Positions 1 to 11,155 are shown, counted from the stretch's first letter. The stretch: 40,750 nt of DNA from Bacteroidota bacterium (GCA_003973485.1 QNXU01000269.1:1-40750), one strand, 5' to 3'. Translations and numbers: made by a program. Notes: generated by a model not told the origin, from the sequence alone.

Positions 1-2738
1 TCTTGGGTCTATATTATGTCTCAAAAGGTAGAAAATCTACTAAAGAAGAACCTGTACTAGGTGAGGGTAAAACTTTCTACAGTTCTGAAGAAGTAATAAT
101 TGCAATCAATGAGAAAAAAGTTTCTAAGCACGCTAATATCAAATTGAGAACTAAAGTTCGAAATGCTGATGGAGAGCTAGAAACTAAAATTATTGAAACA
201 GTAGCTGGTCGTGTTATTTTCAATGAAAGTGTACCTGAAGAGGTTGGTTACATTGATCAATTATTGACTAAGAAAAACTTGCAAGGTATAATTGCACACG
301 TTTATAAAATTGCGGGTTCTGCCAAAACAGCTAATTTCTTAGATAATATCAAAGAATTAGGTTTCCAAAGTGCTTACAAAGGCGGTCTTTCAATGGGACT
401 TGGAGATATTATGGTTCCTGAAGTTAAAGATACTTTAGTGGAACAAGCCAAAGAAGAAGTTGATGCAGTTTGGAATAATTACTTGATGGGTCTTATCACT
501 GATAATGAACGTTATAATCAGGTGATTGATATTTGGACTAGAATCAACTCTCAATTGACTAATACCTTAATGCAACAATTAGAAGAGGATAATCAAGGAT
601 TTAACTCTATCTATATGATGATGCACTCTGGAGCAAGGGGTTCAAGAGAGCAAATTCGTCAGTTGGGTGGTATGAGAGGTTTGATGGCTAAGCCGCAGAA
701 AAACCTAGCAGGTTCTGTAGGGGGAATTATTGAAAACCCAATTTTATCTAACTTCCGTGAGGGTCTTGATGTAATTGAGTACTTTATTTCTACACACGGT
801 GCTCGTAAAGGTCTTGCCGATACTGCTTTGAAAACTGCCGATGCAGGTTACTTAACAAGAAGGCTAGTTGACGTTGCGCAGGATGTTGTGGTAAATGAGG
901 TCGATTGCGGAACATTGAGAGGATTAAATGTTTCTGCATTGAAAGATAATGATGAAATAGTTGAATCTTTAGCAGAGCGAATTCTAGGTAGAGTTAGTGT
1001 ACATGATATATATCACCCACAAACAGAAGAATTAATAGTTTCTTCAGGTGAAACAATCACTGATGAAATTTGTGATAAAATAGATGAGGCTTTAATCGAA
1101 GAAGTAGAAATCAGATCTGTATTAACTTGTGAAACCCGTCAAGGAGTATGTAGCAAGTGTTATGGAAGAAACTTAGCTACATCTAAAATAGCTCAAAAAG
1201 GTGATTCAGTTGGAGTAATTGCAGCACAGTCAATCGGGGAACCTGGTACTCAGTTAACATTGAGAACTTTCCACGTTGGGGGTACAGCTTCAAATATTGC
1301 AGTTGAAGCAACTATCAAAGCAAAAACCGCTGGTATTGTAGAATTCGAAGACTTAAGAGCGATTCAGTCTACAGATGATGAAGGTGAATCAAGAACTGTT
1401 GTGATGGGTAGGTCTGGTGAAATAAAAATCATCGATCCGAAGAGCAAAAAAGTATTGATGAGTAATCACGTTCCTTACAGTGCAACTTTAAAGGTTAAAG
1501 AAGGACAAAAAGTTGAAAAAGATCAGGAATTATGTTTCTGGGATCCTTATAATGCTGTAATTCTTTCTGAATTTGAAGGGGTAACTGAGTTCGAAAGTAT
1601 CGAAGAAGGTATTACTTATAAAGAAGAATCTGATGAGCAAACTGGCCACAGGGAGAAAGTAATTATCGATACTAAGGATAAAACTAAAAACCCTGCAGTT
1701 ATTGTTAATACAAAAGGTCAAGACCCTAAAACTTACAATATCCCTGTAGGTGCTCACTTGTCGGTTGACGAAGGAGCTACCATTAAACCTGGACAGATTT
1801 TGGCTAAAATTCCTAGATCAACCAGTAAATCGAAGGATATTACAGGGGGTCTACCTCGAGTAACAGAATTGTTCGAAGCTAGAAACCCATCAAATCCAGC
1901 AGTAGTATCTGAGATTGATGGTGTTGTGACTTTCGGAGGTATCAAAAGAGGTAACAGAGAAATTTTCATCGAATCTAAAGATGGTGTTAAGAAAAGATAT
2001 TTAGTATCTCTTTCTAAGCATATCCTGGTTCAGGATAATGACTTTGTGAAAGCAGGTTATGCATTATCTGATGGCGCTACTACACCTTCTGATATCTTAT
2101 CGATTAAAGGACCAACTGCTGTTCAAGAATATATTGTGAACGAAATTCAGGAAGTTTATCGATTACAAGGTGTGAAGATAAATGATAAGCACATCGAAGT
2201 TATCGTAAGACAAATGATGCAGAAAGTTCAAGTGTTAGAGTCAGGAGATACTACTTTCTTACCAAACCAAGTTGTAGATCGCTTTGTATTCAGAGAGGAA
2301 AACGACAGAGTATTGGATATGAAAGTGGTTACAGATGCTGGTGATTCACCAAATCTGAAACCTGGTCAAATCATTTCAGCAAGAAAATTAAGAGATGAAA
2401 ATTCTACACTGAAAAGAAAAGACTTAAAACTTGTGAAAACAAGAGATGCTGAACCAGCTGTTTCTAAACCAACATTGCAAGGGATCACGCAATCTTCTTT
2501 AGGTACTGAAAGCTTTATTTCAGCTGCTTCCTTCCAGGAAACTACTAAAGTTCTAAGTGAAGCATCAATTAGAGGTAAAGCAGATCATTTGAATGGACTT
2601 AAAGAAAATGTAATTGTAGGGCACTTAATCCCTGCAGGTACTGGTTTGAGCGATTGGAGTGAAATGATTGTTGGCTCTAAAGATGAGCTGGATAGCATGA
2701 AGGAAAGTAAAGTAACAGAAGAAAAGACTGAAGCCTAA
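1..2738 (+). CDS. rpoC: RNA polymerase beta' subunit, C-terminal two thirds (partial)
   Basis: Largest subunit of bacterial RNA polymerase; this part carries the trigger loop, bridge helix and jaw. The gene starts before the window, so the first complete codon (TTG at 3) is internal and not a start. About 911 residues are present, beginning near E. coli residue 513. The bridge-helix region is recognisable ([15 protein letters not shown], then [15 protein letters not shown]). The second zinc site is complete: Cys302, Cys376, Cys383 and Cys386 of the visible part, with the same spacing as E. coli 814/888/895/898. The trigger loop segment ([16 protein letters not shown]) and the C-terminal [13 protein letters not shown] and [17 protein letters not shown] motifs are intact. 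The last codons and the stop form a terminator-like hairpin. rpoB should lie immediately upstream. Confidence 0.99.
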   Translation, partial: LGLYYVSKGRKSTKEEPVLGEGKTFYSSEEVIIAINEKKVSKHANIKLRTKVRNADGELETKIIETVAGRVIFNESVPEEVGYIDQLLTKKNLQGIIAHVYKIAGSAKTANFLDNIKELGFQSAYKGGLSMGLGDIMVPEVKDTLVEQAKEEVDAVWNNYLMGLITDNERYNQVIDIWTRINSQLTNTLMQQLEEDNQGFNSIYMMMHSGARGSREQIRQLGGMRGLMAKPQKNLAGSVGGIIENPILSNFREGLDVIEYFISTHGARKGLADTALKTADAGYLTRRLVDVAQDVVVNEVDCGTLRGLNVSALKDNDEIVESLAERILGRVSVHDIYHPQTEELIVSSGETITDEICDKIDEALIEEVEIRSVLTCETRQGVCSKCYGRNLATSKIAQKGDSVGVIAAQSIGEPGTQLTLRTFHVGGTASNIAVEATIKAKTAGIVEFEDLRAIQSTDDEGESRTVVMGRSGEIKIIDPKSKKVLMSNHVPYSATLKVKEGQKVEKDQELCFWDPYNAVILSEFEGVTEFESIEEGITYKEESDEQTGHREKVIIDTKDKTKNPAVIVNTKGQDPKTYNIPVGAHLSVDEGATIKPGQILAKIPRSTSKSKDITGGLPRVTELFEARNPSNPAVVSEIDGVVTFGGIKRGNREIFIESKDGVKKRYLVSLSKHILVQDNDFVKAGYALSDGATTPSDILSIKGPTAVQEYIVNEIQEVYRLQGVKINDKHIEVIVRQMMQKVQVLESGDTTFLPNQVVDRFVFREENDRVLDMKVVTDAGDSPNLKPGQIISARKLRDENSTLKRKDLKLVKTRDAEPAVSKPTLQGITQSSLGTESFISAASFQETTKVLSEASIRGKADHLNGLKENVIVGHLIPAGTGLSDWSEMIVGSKDELDSMKESKVTEEKTEA

Positions 2739-2749
2739 TTCAGTCTTTT
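2722..2749 (+). terminator. Hairpin overlapping the end of rpoC
   Basis: AAAAGACTGAA (2722-2732) and TTCAGTCTTTT (2739-2749) form a perfect 11-bp stem. The 6-base loop (gcctaa) contains the rpoC stop codon. Only a short T-rich tail (TTTTCTT) follows, so it may be a partial terminator that lets some transcription into the DUF3467 gene, which has no obvious promoter in the 23 bases before it. Confidence 0.6.
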
Positions 2750-2772
2750 CTTAAAATATAAATCCAATAATA

Positions 2773-3099
2773 ATGGAGGAAAATAAAGGTAATAAGAAAC
2801 AACAGAACCAAATTAACATTGAACTTCCTGATGATGTAGCGGAAGGAGTTTATGCTAATTTGGCAATGGTGGCTCACTCAAACAGTGAATTTGTAATTGA
2901 TTTCATAAGGTTAATGCCTGGTGTTCCAAAAGCAAAGGTGAAATCTAGAGTTGTAATAACTCCAGAACATGCCAAAAGGCTGTTGAATGCTTTAAAGGAC
3001 AATATTAGTAAGTATGAAAATAATTTTGGACCAATAAAGCAGTCAGAAGAATCACCAAAATTCCCTATGAATTTCGGTTCAAATGTTGGAGAAGCTTAA
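2773..3099 (+). CDS. DUF3467 family protein
   Basis: A 108-residue cytoplasmic protein of the DUF3467 family, found directly after rpoC in many Bacteroidota; its function is not established. The N-terminus is polar (MEENKGNKKQQNQ). The conserved core follows: INIELPDDVAEGVYANLAMV, then SNSEFVIDFIRLMPGVPKA and SRVVITPEHAKRLLNAL. It has no signal peptide or membrane segment. The gene starts 34 bases after rpoC and is followed by the promoter of the rpsL unit, so it probably belongs to the rpoBC transcript. The position suggests a link to transcription, but that is inference from neighbourhood only. Confidence 0.88.
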   Translation: MEENKGNKKQQNQINIELPDDVAEGVYANLAMVAHSNSEFVIDFIRLMPGVPKAKVKSRVVITPEHAKRLLNALKDNISKYENNFGPIKQSEESPKFPMNFGSNVGEA

Positions 3100-3148
3100 G
3101 CTTATTCCTTATAAATTAGGACTTTGTGAAAATAATTAGTCAGATGTG

Positions 3149-3179
3149 TTTGGATAATGCATCTGTTTTTTTACCTTTG
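3149..3179 (+). promoter_or_regulatory. Bacteroidota-type promoter for rpsL-rpsG-fusA-rpsJ
   Basis: The -33 element TTTG (3149-3152) and the -7 element TACCTTTG (3172-3179) are separated by 19 bases, matching the Bacteroidota sigma consensus TTTG-N19-TAnnTTTG. The -7 box is followed by cagtcc, a start region that recurs at the rplC promoter. The ATG of rpsL is 46 bases downstream. Confidence 0.8.
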
Positions 3180-3225
3180 CAGTCCTAAAAATCTCAAGTA
3201 GTAATAGAAGATAAAGTTATAATAA

Positions 3226-3600
3226 ATGCCTACTATACAACAATTAGTTAAAAAGGGTAGAAAGAAATTGACTTCAAAGTCAAAATCTCCTGCTTTGGAT
3301 TCTTGCCCACAAAGAAGGGGTGTATGTACTCGTGTTTATACCACCACTCCGAAAAAGCCAAACTCAGCAATGAGAAAAGTGGCTAGGGTTAGGTTGACCA
3401 ATCAAAAAGAAGTGAACGCTTATATCCCAGGTGAAGGTCACAACCTTCAAGAGCACTCTATTGTGTTAATCAGGGGTGGAAGAGTGAAAGATTTGCCTGG
3501 TGTGAGATATCACATCATTAGAGGTGCATTGGATACTGCCGGTGTAAACGGTCGTACTCAAAGAAGATCAAAATATGGAGCAAAAAGACCTAAGAAATAA
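3226..3600 (+). CDS. rpsL: 30S ribosomal protein S12
   Basis: S12 sits at the decoding centre of the small subunit. At 124 residues it is full length. The motif [18 protein letters not shown] and the loop [20 protein letters not shown] are intact. Lys43 and Lys88, the positions most often changed in streptomycin resistance, are both wild type. It is the first gene of the str unit, with a promoter just upstream, and rpsG follows after 6 bases. The start ATG at 3226 is the only one that gives the normal N-terminus MPTIQQL. Confidence 0.99.
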   Translation: MPTIQQLVKKGRKKLTSKSKSPALDSCPQRRGVCTRVYTTTPKKPNSAMRKVARVRLTNQKEVNAYIPGEGHNLQEHSIVLIRGGRVKDLPGVRYHIIRGALDTAGVNGRTQRRSKYGAKRPKK

Positions 3601-3606
3601 AAAACG

Positions 3607-4074
3607 ATGAGGAAAGCAAAACCTAAAAAACGATATATTCTTCCAGATCCTAAATTTGGAGATACCTTAGTTACAAAATTTGTTAACTATTTAATGGTAG
3701 ACGGAAAGAAAAGTATTGCCTACAACATTTTTTATGAAGCCTTAGAAATGGCGGAAGAAAAAACAAAGGAGAATGGATTAGAAGTTTGGAAAAAAGCTTT
3801 ATCTAATATATCTCCTGCAGTTGAGGTGAAAAGTAGAAGAGTTGGTGGGGCTACATTCCAAGTACCTCTTGAAGTTCGTCCAGAGAGAAAAATATCTCTA
3901 GGGATCAAGTGGATGATTACATTCGCAAGAAAAAGAGGTGAAAAAACCATGACAGAACGTTTGGCTGGTGAAATCATCGCTGCTTCTAAAGGCGAAGGAG
4001 CTGCTATCAAAAAGAAAGATGATACGCACCGTATGGCTGAAGCAAATAAAGCATTTTCTCATTTTAGATTTTAA
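3607..4074 (+). CDS. rpsG: 30S ribosomal protein S7
   Basis: S7 nucleates folding of the 3' domain of 16S rRNA and lines the E site. The 155 residues match the usual length. Family signatures are [20 protein letters not shown] near the N-terminus, [16 protein letters not shown] in the middle, and [13 protein letters not shown] at the C-terminus. It lies between rpsL and fusA, 11 bases before fusA, in the normal str order. No Shine-Dalgarno sequence precedes the ATG. Confidence 0.99.
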   Translation: MRKAKPKKRYILPDPKFGDTLVTKFVNYLMVDGKKSIAYNIFYEALEMAEEKTKENGLEVWKKALSNISPAVEVKSRRVGGATFQVPLEVRPERKISLGIKWMITFARKRGEKTMTERLAGEIIAASKGEGAAIKKKDDTHRMAEANKAFSHFRF

Positions 4075-4085
4075 TAGCTAGTATA

Positions 4086-6203
4086 ATGGCAAGAGATCTC
4101 AGACTAACACGTAATATAGGTATCGCAGCACACATCGATGCCGGAAAAACTACTACTACTGAAAGGATTTTATACTATACAGGTGTAAGTCACAAATTAG
4201 GTGAAGTTCATGATGGTGCGGCCACTATGGATTGGATGGAGCAGGAGCAAGAGAGAGGTATTACGATTACTTCAGCTGCTACGACTGTTTTCTGGCCTTA
4301 CAAAGGTGAAGAATATCATATTAATATAATTGATACTCCAGGTCACGTTGACTTTACAGTTGAGGTGAATAGATCTTTAAGAGTATTAGATGGTTTAGTT
4401 TTCTTATTTAGTGCGGTTGATGGTGTTGAACCTCAATCAGAAACTAACTGGAGACTAGCAGATAATTATAATGTTTCTAGAATCGGTTTTGTAAACAAAA
4501 TGGATCGTGACGGTGCGGACTTTTTAAATGTTTGTCGTCAGGTAAAAGAAATGTTAGGGACTAAATCAGTTCCATTGCAGTTACCTATCGGAGCAGAAGG
4601 TAATTTCAAAGGAGTTGTTGATTTAGTTGAAATGAAAGCCTTCGTTTGGAACGAAGAAGATAACGGAATGACTTGGGAAGAGGTAGAAATACCTGCTGAC
4701 ATGGTTGATGAAGTAAATGAATATAGAGAGCATTTACTAGAGTCTGTAGCAGAGTATGATGAAACTTTAATGGAGAAATACTTTGAAGATCCTGAGTCAA
4801 TTAGTAAAGATGAAGTAATTGCTGCTTTAAGAGCTGCTACATTAGACTTGGCATTTGTCCCTATGATGTGTGGTTCTGCTTTTAAAAATAAAGGAGTTCA
4901 AACTTTGTTAAACTATGTAATGGAACTTTTACCTTCTCCATTAGATAGAGATAAAATTATTGGAACCAATCCGGATACTGACGAGCCAACATCAAGAAAG
5001 CCAACTTCAGATGATCCTTTTGCAGCATTAGCATTTAAGATTGCTACTGATCCATTTGTAGGTCGTTTATGTTTCGTGAGATCATATTCAGGTACATTGG
5101 AATCTGGTTCTTATGTTTTCAACACAAGAACAAATAAGAAAGAAAGAATTTCTAGAATATTCCAAATGCATGCTAATAAGCAAAACCAAATTGATACACT
5201 TCATGCTGGTGATATTGCTGCAGTTGTTGGATTTAAAGATATAAAAACTGGAGATACGCTTTGTAACGAGAAACATAAGATTGTTCTCGAATCAATGACT
5301 TTCCCTGAACCAGTTATTGGATATGCTATTGAGCCTAAAACTCAAGCAGATGTTGATAAAATGGGTATGGCTATCGCTAAATTAGTGGAAGAAGATCCAA
5401 CTCTTCAAGTTAATACTGATGAAGAAACAGGTCAAACAATCCTAAGAGGTATGGGAGAGTTGCACTTGGATATCATCATGGATCGTCTGAGACGTGAATT
5501 TAAAGTTGATGTTAATCAAGGTGCTCCACAGGTAGCTTATAAAGAGGCTATTACTACTCTTGTTGATCATAAAGAAGTTTATAAGAAACAATCAGGTGGT
5601 AAAGGTAAATTTGCAGATATCGTATTTAAGTTATCTCCAGCTGAGCCTGATGAAAAAGGTGAAATCCATCCAGGATTACAATTTGACAACAAAATTACTG
5701 GTGGAGTTATTCCTAAAGAATTCATACCTGCAATTCAGAAAGGATTTACGGAAGCTATGGTTAATGGTCCATTAGCAGGATATCCTGTAGAAGCAATGAA
5801 AGTTGAATTATACCATGGTAGTTTCCATGATGTCGATTCAGATGCTTTATCTTTCGAATTGGCAGCAAGAATTGGATTTAAAGAAGCAGCAAAAAAGGCT
5901 GGTCCTCAATTGCTTGAGCCTGTTATGAAAGTGGAAGTACTTACTCCAGAGGAATATACTGGACCTGTTACAGGTGATTTGAATAAAAGACGAGGTTTAA
6001 TGAAGGGGATGGATCCTAAAGGTGCAGCACAAGTAATTAGAGCTGACGTTCCATTGTCTGAATTATTTGGATATGTTACTGACCTAAGAACAATTAGTTC
6101 TGGTAGAGCAACTGCTTCCTTAACTTTTTCACACTATGACCCAGTTCCTCGAAATATTGCGGATGAAGTAATTGCAAAATCTAAAGGGGAGACTGTTAAA
6201 TAA
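4086..6203 (+). CDS. fusA: Elongation factor G
   Basis: EF-G is the GTPase that drives translocation of tRNA and mRNA on the ribosome. At 705 residues it is full length. The G1 motif [13 protein letters not shown] begins at residue 15, the G3 motif DTPGHVDF at 83, and the G4 motif NKMD at 137. Domains II to V follow, with the domain IV segment [18 protein letters not shown] and the C-terminal [16 protein letters not shown]. No tuf gene follows, unlike the E. coli str operon; rpsJ comes next after 9 bases. Confidence 0.99.
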   Translation: MARDLRLTRNIGIAAHIDAGKTTTTERILYYTGVSHKLGEVHDGAATMDWMEQEQERGITITSAATTVFWPYKGEEYHINIIDTPGHVDFTVEVNRSLRVLDGLVFLFSAVDGVEPQSETNWRLADNYNVSRIGFVNKMDRDGADFLNVCRQVKEMLGTKSVPLQLPIGAEGNFKGVVDLVEMKAFVWNEEDNGMTWEEVEIPADMVDEVNEYREHLLESVAEYDETLMEKYFEDPESISKDEVIAALRAATLDLAFVPMMCGSAFKNKGVQTLLNYVMELLPSPLDRDKIIGTNPDTDEPTSRKPTSDDPFAALAFKIATDPFVGRLCFVRSYSGTLESGSYVFNTRTNKKERISRIFQMHANKQNQIDTLHAGDIAAVVGFKDIKTGDTLCNEKHKIVLESMTFPEPVIGYAIEPKTQADVDKMGMAIAKLVEEDPTLQVNTDEETGQTILRGMGELHLDIIMDRLRREFKVDVNQGAPQVAYKEAITTLVDHKEVYKKQSGGKGKFADIVFKLSPAEPDEKGEIHPGLQFDNKITGGVIPKEFIPAIQKGFTEAMVNGPLAGYPVEAMKVELYHGSFHDVDSDALSFELAARIGFKEAAKKAGPQLLEPVMKVEVLTPEEYTGPVTGDLNKRRGLMKGMDPKGAAQVIRADVPLSELFGYVTDLRTISSGRATASLTFSHYDPVPRNIADEVIAKSKGETVK

Positions 6204-6212
6204 TTAGGAATC

Positions 6213-6518
6213 ATGAATCAGAAAATTAGAATAAAGTTAAAATCATACGATCACAATTTAGTAGACAAGTCTTCTGAAAAAATTGTAAGAGCTGTAAAGA
6301 CAACAGGTGCAGTAGTGAGTGGTCCAATTCCTTTGCCTACTGACAAAGAAATTTTTACAGTATTGCGTTCTCCTCACGTAAATAAAAAATCTCGTGAGCA
6401 ATATCAGCTATGTACTTTTAAAAGACTAGTCGATATTTATTCAAATAGCGCAAAAACAGTTGACGCATTAATGAAACTTGAGCTTCCTAGTGGAGTTGAT
6501 GTTGAAATAAAAGTGTAA
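6213..6518 (+). CDS. rpsJ: 30S ribosomal protein S10
   Basis: S10 is a small-subunit protein; in E. coli (NusE) it also joins the antitermination complex. The 101 residues are full length, with [20 protein letters not shown] at the N-terminus and [20 protein letters not shown] in the middle. Here it is the last gene of the str unit rather than the first of the S10 operon. A strong terminator follows and rplC has its own promoter. A weak AGGA precedes the ATG. Confidence 0.98.
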   Translation: MNQKIRIKLKSYDHNLVDKSSEKIVRAVKTTGAVVSGPIPLPTDKEIFTVLRSPHVNKKSREQYQLCTFKRLVDIYSNSAKTVDALMKLELPSGVDVEIKV

Positions 6519-6540
6519 TTAAACAATATTTTGAAATTGG

Positions 6541-6578
6541 AAAACCAATGGTCTGGCTATCATTGGTTTTTCTTTTTT
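6541..6578 (+). terminator. Intrinsic terminator after rpsJ
   Basis: AAAACCAATG (6541-6550) and CATTGGTTTT (6561-6570) form a perfect 10-bp stem with a 10-base loop, followed by TCTTTTTT. It separates the str unit from the rplC unit. Confidence 0.9.
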
Positions 6579-6607
6579 AGAATTTTGTATTTTTTAATGT
6601 TGTAAGT

Positions 6608-6637
6608 TTTGTAGCTTATAATATTTTACTAACTTTG
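6608..6637 (+). promoter_or_regulatory. Promoter of the rplC-rpsN unit
   Basis: The -33 element TTTG (6608-6611) and the -7 element TAACTTTG (6630-6637) are separated by 18 bases. The likely leader is 50-60 bases long, starts near cagtcctttcggg, and could fold as CGGG against ACCCG (to about 6670). It lies directly after the rpsJ terminator. Confidence 0.8.
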
Positions 6638-6696
6638 CAGTCCTTTCGGGAAAAGCTACGGTAAAACCCGTTAAAAGGTTGTTAATCAAATTAATA

Positions 6697-7335
6697 ATGT
6701 CTGGAATAATAGGAAAGAAAATCGGAATGACTAGTATCTACGGTGTCGATGGACGAAATGTCGCATGCACGGTGATAGAGGCTGGTCCTTGTGTGGTTAC
6801 ACAAGTAAAAAAAGAGGAAACCGATGGTTATTCTGCTATTCAATTGGGCTATGAAGAGCGCAAGGAGAAGAATACACCAAAAGCATTGCAGGGGCATTTC
6901 AAAAATGCTCAAACAACGCCTAAGAAAAAACTAGCTGAGTTTCGTGAATACGAAGGTTATGAAACTTTCGTAGACAAGTTTAGTCTTGGTCAAACGGTGA
7001 CTATCGGTGACGTTTTTGAAGAAGGTGATTATGTAGATGTTGCAGGTTCTTCAAAAGGTAAAGGATTTCAAGGTGTTGTAAAACGTCATGGATTCGGTGG
7101 AGTTGGTCAAGCAACTCATGGTCAGCATAATAGACAGAGAGCGCCTGGTTCAATAGGTGGTGCTTCTTATCCGGCAAGAGTATTTCCGGGTATGCGTATG
7201 GCTGGAAGAACAGGAGGAGAAAGAGTTAAAAACACTAACCTTAGAGTTTTGAAACTTATCCCAGAGAAAAATCTACTTTTAGTAAGTGGATCAGTGCCAG
7301 GTGCTAAAAATTCATTTGTAATAATAGAGAAATAA
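6697..7335 (+). CDS. rplC: 50S ribosomal protein L3
   Basis: L3 is an early-assembling large-subunit protein near the peptidyl transferase centre. I chose the ATG at 6697, which gives the family N-terminus [15 protein letters not shown] and 212 residues. An in-frame TTG at 6679 adds six atypical residues. The central loop [20 protein letters not shown] and the motif [20 protein letters not shown] are intact. It is the first gene of the S10-like unit and rplD follows after 2 bases. Confidence 0.97.
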   Translation: MSGIIGKKIGMTSIYGVDGRNVACTVIEAGPCVVTQVKKEETDGYSAIQLGYEERKEKNTPKALQGHFKNAQTTPKKKLAEFREYEGYETFVDKFSLGQTVTIGDVFEEGDYVDVAGSSKGKGFQGVVKRHGFGGVGQATHGQHNRQRAPGSIGGASYPARVFPGMRMAGRTGGERVKNTNLRVLKLIPEKNLLLVSGSVPGAKNSFVIIEK

Positions 7336-7337
7336 AG

Positions 7338-7964
7338 ATGGAGCTTTCAATTTTAAAACATACAGGCGAAGACACCGGAAGAAAAGTTTCTTTATCGGAT
7401 GCCATCTTTGATATAGAGCCAAATGATCACGCTATTTACTTAGATGTGAAACAAAAAATGGCTAATGCGAGACAAGGAACGCATAAATCTAAAGAGAGAG
7501 CAGAAATTTCTGGTTCAACTAGAAAGATTAAAAAGCAAAAGGGTACTGGTACTGCACGTGCTGGTAGCATTAAATCACCAATTTTTAAAGGTGGTGGTAG
7601 AGTTTTTGGTCCTAGACCAAAAGATTATAGCTTTAAATTGAATAAAAAGTTAAAAGCTGTTGCTAGAAAATCAGCTTTAACTTATAAAGCAAAGGATCAG
7701 ATGATATCTGTATTAGAAGGTTTTACTTTTAATGAAGTAAAAACTAAAAATTATACAGATATGCTTAACAAATTGTCTTTGGATTCAAAGAAGACACTTT
7801 TAGTTCTTCCAGAAGTAGATAAGAATATCGTATTATCAGGAAGGAATATTAAGAATACGCAAGTAACTACAGTTGATTCATTAAATACATACGATGTACT
7901 TCATGCTGATCAGTTGCTTTTCGTTGAAGGTTCTTTAGAGAAAATTGAAAACTTATTTAAGTAA
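7338..7964 (+). CDS. rplD: 50S ribosomal protein L4
   Basis: L4 lines the peptide exit tunnel; in E. coli it also represses its own operon. The 208 residues are typical. The extended loop region [20 protein letters not shown] and [20 protein letters not shown] is intact. Whether L4 autoregulates here cannot be seen; the leader before rplC is far shorter than the E. coli S10 leader. It is tightly packed between rplC and rplW. Confidence 0.97.
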   Translation: MELSILKHTGEDTGRKVSLSDAIFDIEPNDHAIYLDVKQKMANARQGTHKSKERAEISGSTRKIKKQKGTGTARAGSIKSPIFKGGGRVFGPRPKDYSFKLNKKLKAVARKSALTYKAKDQMISVLEGFTFNEVKTKNYTDMLNKLSLDSKKTLLVLPEVDKNIVLSGRNIKNTQVTTVDSLNTYDVLHADQLLFVEGSLEKIENLFK

Positions 7965-7969
7965 AAGAT

Positions 7970-8257
7970 ATGAGCGTTTTAATAAAACCACTTGTTACGG
8001 AAAAAGTCTCAGCCCTCAACGAAAAAGGTAAATATGGATTTGTTGTAGATATAAATGCAAATAAAATCCAGATTAAAGCTGAGGTTGAAAAAACGTACGG
8101 TGTAAATGTAGAGAGCATCAATACTATGAAGTATTTGGGTAAACAAAAATCTCGTTACACTAAGTCTAGGATTCTTACTGGTAGAAAACCTAGTTTCAAA
8201 AAAGCAATTGTAACTGTAGCAGAAGGAGAGGTAATCGATTTCTACAGCGAAATTTAA
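7970..8257 (+). CDS. rplW: 50S ribosomal protein L23
   Basis: L23 lies at the tunnel exit and docks trigger factor and SRP. The 95 residues are full length. Signatures are LIKPLVTEKVSALNEKGKYG at the N-terminus, then KAEVEKTYGVNVESINTM and the Lys/Arg-rich loop. It sits 5 bases after rplD and 11 before rplB. The start MSVLIKP is the only sensible one. Confidence 0.97.
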   Translation: MSVLIKPLVTEKVSALNEKGKYGFVVDINANKIQIKAEVEKTYGVNVESINTMKYLGKQKSRYTKSRILTGRKPSFKKAIVTVAEGEVIDFYSEI

Positions 8258-8268
8258 TGATCTGAAAA

Positions 8269-9090
8269 ATGGCAGTTAAAAAATTAAGACCAGTTACAGC
8301 TGGACAAAGATATAGGTTAGCACCGGATTATACCGAGCTAAGTAAAGTGGCTCCTGAAAAGTCATTACTTGCTCCGAGTAAAAAATCAGGTGGACGAAAC
8401 AATTCTGGACGAATGACTATGCGCTATTTAGGTGGCGGTCATAAACAGAGTTTAAGAATTGTTGATTTTAAAAGGAATAAATTCAACATCCCTGCTAAAG
8501 TAGCTACTTTAGAATACGATCCAGGAAGAACAGCTTTTATTGCTTTATTGCATTATGCTGACGGTGAAAAGAGATATATCTTGGCGCCAAATGGATTGAA
8601 AGTAGGAGATACTATTCAGTCTGGTAAAGATATTGCCCCTGAAGTAGGAAATGCACTTCCATTATCAAATATTCCGTTAGGTACGATTATTCATAATATA
8701 GAAATCAAACCAGGTGCGGGTGGTGCTATGTCAAGAAGTGCAGGTTCTTATGCACAATTGCTAGCTAGAGATGGAAAATATGCGACATTAAAATTGCCTT
8801 CTGGTGAAATGAGATTAGTATTAGCTACTTGTATGGCAACTATTGGTACTGTTTCAAATGCCGATCACATGATTGTGAAATTAGGTAAGGCAGGACGTAA
8901 ACGTTGGTTAGGTCGTAGACCTAGAACAAGAGCGGTTGTTATGAATCCAGTTGATCATCCAATGGGTGGTGGTGAAGGTAAGTCTTCTGGAGGTCACCCA
9001 AGATCAAGAAAAGGTTTATTGGCTAAAGGTTTAAAAACCAGAACGCCTAAGAAATATTCCAATAAATTAATTATCGGTAAAAAGAAATAA
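8269..9090 (+). CDS. rplB: 50S ribosomal protein L2
   Basis: L2 is needed for subunit association and peptidyl transfer. The 273 residues are full length. The motif [19 protein letters not shown], the central [19 protein letters not shown], and the C-terminal [20 protein letters not shown] are intact; the last holds the conserved histidine near the active centre. It is followed after 3 bases by rpsS. Confidence 0.99.
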   Translation: MAVKKLRPVTAGQRYRLAPDYTELSKVAPEKSLLAPSKKSGGRNNSGRMTMRYLGGGHKQSLRIVDFKRNKFNIPAKVATLEYDPGRTAFIALLHYADGEKRYILAPNGLKVGDTIQSGKDIAPEVGNALPLSNIPLGTIIHNIEIKPGAGGAMSRSAGSYAQLLARDGKYATLKLPSGEMRLVLATCMATIGTVSNADHMIVKLGKAGRKRWLGRRPRTRAVVMNPVDHPMGGGEGKSSGGHPRSRKGLLAKGLKTRTPKKYSNKLIIGKKK

Positions 9091-9093
9091 TAG

Positions 9094-9372
9094 ATGGCTA
9101 GATCGTTAAAAAAAGGACCTTATATCGACTTTCGTCTTGAGAAGAAGGTTGATACTATGAATGACTCCGGTAAGAAGTCGGTTATCAAAACATGGTCAAG
9201 AAGATCTATGATTTCTCCTGATTTTGTTGGTCATACTTTTGCAGTACATAATGGAAATAAATTCATTCCTGTATATGTAACTGAGAACATGGTTGGACAC
9301 AAACTAGGGGAGTTCTCTCCTACTAGAAACTTCAGGGGTCATATAAATAAAAAAGATAAAGGTAAGAGATAA
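9094..9372 (+). CDS. rpsS: 30S ribosomal protein S19
   Basis: S19 is in the small-subunit head and contacts S13 and the A-site tRNA. It has 92 residues: [19 protein letters not shown], then [20 protein letters not shown] and [16 protein letters not shown]. Its stop shares one base with the start of rplV (TAATG at 9370-9374), which implies translational coupling. Confidence 0.98.
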   Translation: MARSLKKGPYIDFRLEKKVDTMNDSGKKSVIKTWSRRSMISPDFVGHTFAVHNGNKFIPVYVTENMVGHKLGEFSPTRNFRGHINKKDKGKR

Positions 9373-9758
9373 TGGAAGCAATAGCTAAATTAAATAACGT
9401 ACCTACTTCCCCTCGAAAAATGAGGATGGTAGTGGATCTTATCAGAGGTGAAAAAGTTAACCGTGCTTTGAATATTCTAAAATTTGAATCTAAGCATGGA
9501 GCAGCTAGAGTTGAGAAATTATTGCTTTCTGCAATTGCCAACTGGCAACAAGCAAATCCAGAACTAGATCTTGAAGATGCTGATTTATATGTTAAATCTG
9601 TACAAGTTGATGGTGGTAGGGTTTTAAAAAGACTTAGACCTGCTCCTCAGGGTAGAGCTCATAGAATTAGAAAAAGATCAAACCACGTAACTTTGATTGT
9701 TGACAGTGCTGCGGATAAAGCGGTATTGGCTGAAACTGATAACGCTGAAAATAAATAA
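9372..9758 (+). CDS. rplV: 50S ribosomal protein L22
   Basis: L22 forms part of the exit tunnel constriction. Its 128 residues include [20 protein letters not shown] near the N-terminus and the tunnel hairpin region [21 protein letters not shown] short acidic tail (AETDNAENK) ends the protein. The start codon overlaps the rpsS stop by one base; rpsC follows after 2 bases. Confidence 0.98.
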   Translation: MEAIAKLNNVPTSPRKMRMVVDLIRGEKVNRALNILKFESKHGAARVEKLLLSAIANWQQANPELDLEDADLYVKSVQVDGGRVLKRLRPAPQGRAHRIRKRSNHVTLIVDSAADKAVLAETDNAENK

Positions 9759-9760
9759 CA

Positions 9761-10495
9761 ATGGGACAGAAAGTTAATCCAATAGGTTTTCGATTAGGTA
9801 TCGTTCGCGGTTGGGAATCCAACTGGTACGGAGGAAAAGGTTTATCTTTTTCTGACAAGTTAATAGAAGATCAAAAAATCAGAGAATATATATTAGCTCG
9901 TATTCCAAAAGGTGGAATCTCTAAAATTGTTATCGAAAGAACTTTAAAAAGAATCACTTTAACTGTACATACTGCTAGACCAGGAGTTGTAATTGGAAAA
10001 GGTGGTAGTGAAGTTGATAAATTAAAAGAGGAGCTTAAGAAGTTGACAAATAAGGATGTTCAAATCAATATTTTTGAAATAAAACGTCCTGAATTAGATG
10101 CCAAATTAATAGGTGAGTCTATTGGTCAACAATTGAAAGCGAGAATATCTTACAGAAGAGCGATGAAGCAAGCAATTGCTTCAGCTATGAGAGTAGGAGC
10201 GCAAGGTATAAAGATTAAAGTTTCAGGTCGTTTAGGCGGAGCTGAAATGGCACGTACTGAAATGTATAAAGAGGGTAGAATTCCTTTGCATACATTGAGG
10301 GCAGATATCGACTATGAAACAACTCCAGCACATACAATTTATGGAACAATTGGTGTGAAAGTGTGGGTTTTCAAAGGAGAGGTTTTCGGCAAGAGAGACT
10401 TGTCGCTTAATGTTGGGGCTGGCGCACCTGGTAATAAAGGTGGTGGCCCGGCTAATAATAGAAGAAGTGAACGTCCTAAAAGAAAGCGTAAGTAA
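9761..10495 (+). CDS. rpsC: 30S ribosomal protein S3
   Basis: S3 guards the mRNA entry tunnel. The 244 residues contain the KH-domain loop [17 protein letters not shown] and the C-terminal domain motif [20 protein letters not shown]. The basic, Gly/Asn-rich C-terminal tail ([20 protein letters not shown]) is somewhat longer than in E. coli. The end of the gene forms a 9-bp hairpin with the intergenic bases. Confidence 0.98.
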   Translation: MGQKVNPIGFRLGIVRGWESNWYGGKGLSFSDKLIEDQKIREYILARIPKGGISKIVIERTLKRITLTVHTARPGVVIGKGGSEVDKLKEELKKLTNKDVQINIFEIKRPELDAKLIGESIGQQLKARISYRRAMKQAIASAMRVGAQGIKIKVSGRLGGAEMARTEMYKEGRIPLHTLRADIDYETTPAHTIYGTIGVKVWVFKGEVFGKRDLSLNVGAGAPGNKGGGPANNRRSERPKRKRK

Positions 10496-10505
10496 GCGCT
10501 TTCTT
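10480..10505 (+). other. Hairpin spanning the rpsC stop codon
   Basis: AAGAAAGCG (10480-10488) and CGCTTTCTT (10497-10505) form a perfect 9-bp stem with an 8-base loop containing the rpsC stop codon. No T-run follows, so it is not a classical terminator. It may protect or mark an RNA end between rpsC and rplP, the largest gap inside this unit. Confidence 0.5.
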
Positions 10506-10524
10506 GGTAAAAGATTTTTAGAAA

Positions 10525-10956
10525 ATGTTACAGCCAAAAAGAACAAAATTTAGGAAAAAGCAAAAGGGTAGAGTAAAAGGAATTGCTCAGAGAGGTCATA
10601 GAATTGCCTTCGGAAGTTTTGCTTTAAAGTCACTGGAGCCGGGTTGGATTACCAGTAGACAGATAGAGGCAGCAAGGATTGCCATGACAAGAGCTATGAA
10701 AAGACAGGGTCAAGTATGGATCCGTATTTTCCCAGACAAGCCTATTACCAAAAAACCTGCTGAAGTTAGGATGGGTAAAGGTAAAGGTGCTCCAGAATAT
10801 TGGGTAGCAACTGTTAAGCCTGGAACAATCATGTTTGAAGCTGGTGGTGTATCAATGGCAGATGCTAAAGAAGCACTAAGATTAGCTGCACAGAAATTAC
10901 CAGTGAAAACCAAGTTTTCCGTAAGAAGGGATTACTCAGAAAATATAGTATCATGA
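10525..10956 (+). CDS. rplP: 50S ribosomal protein L16
   Basis: L16 helps organise the A site of the large subunit. It has 143 residues, beginning [16 protein letters not shown], with GITSRQIEA-like [19 protein letters not shown] and [20 protein letters not shown] intact. The stop TGA overlaps the rpmC ATG by 4 bases (ATGA at 10953), indicating coupled translation. Confidence 0.98.
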   Translation: MLQPKRTKFRKKQKGRVKGIAQRGHRIAFGSFALKSLEPGWITSRQIEAARIAMTRAMKRQGQVWIRIFPDKPITKKPAEVRMGKGKGAPEYWVATVKPGTIMFEAGGVSMADAKEALRLAAQKLPVKTKFSVRRDYSENIVS

Positions 10957-11147
10957 AAAACACTGATATTAAAAAATTATCCATTGACGAGCTCAATGAG
11001 AATATAAAAGTTGAAGGACAAAAACTTCACAAGTTGAAGTTTGCACACGCAATCTCTCCTATAGAGAATCCTATGCAAATAAGAGATACTCGTAAGAATA
11101 TTGCTCGTTTGCAGACTGAACTAAGAAGTAAAGTACTTGCTAAATAA
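10953..11147 (+). CDS. rpmC: 50S ribosomal protein L29
   Basis: L29 is a small two-helix protein by the exit tunnel, neighbour of L23. The 64 residues are predicted helical, with the motif [20 protein letters not shown] and [17 protein letters not shown]. It overlaps rplP by 4 bases and precedes rpsQ by 8. Confidence 0.95.
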   Translation: MKNTDIKKLSIDELNENIKVEGQKLHKLKFAHAISPIENPMQIRDTRKNIARLQTELRSKVLAK

Positions 11148-11155
11148 TTGCTAAG

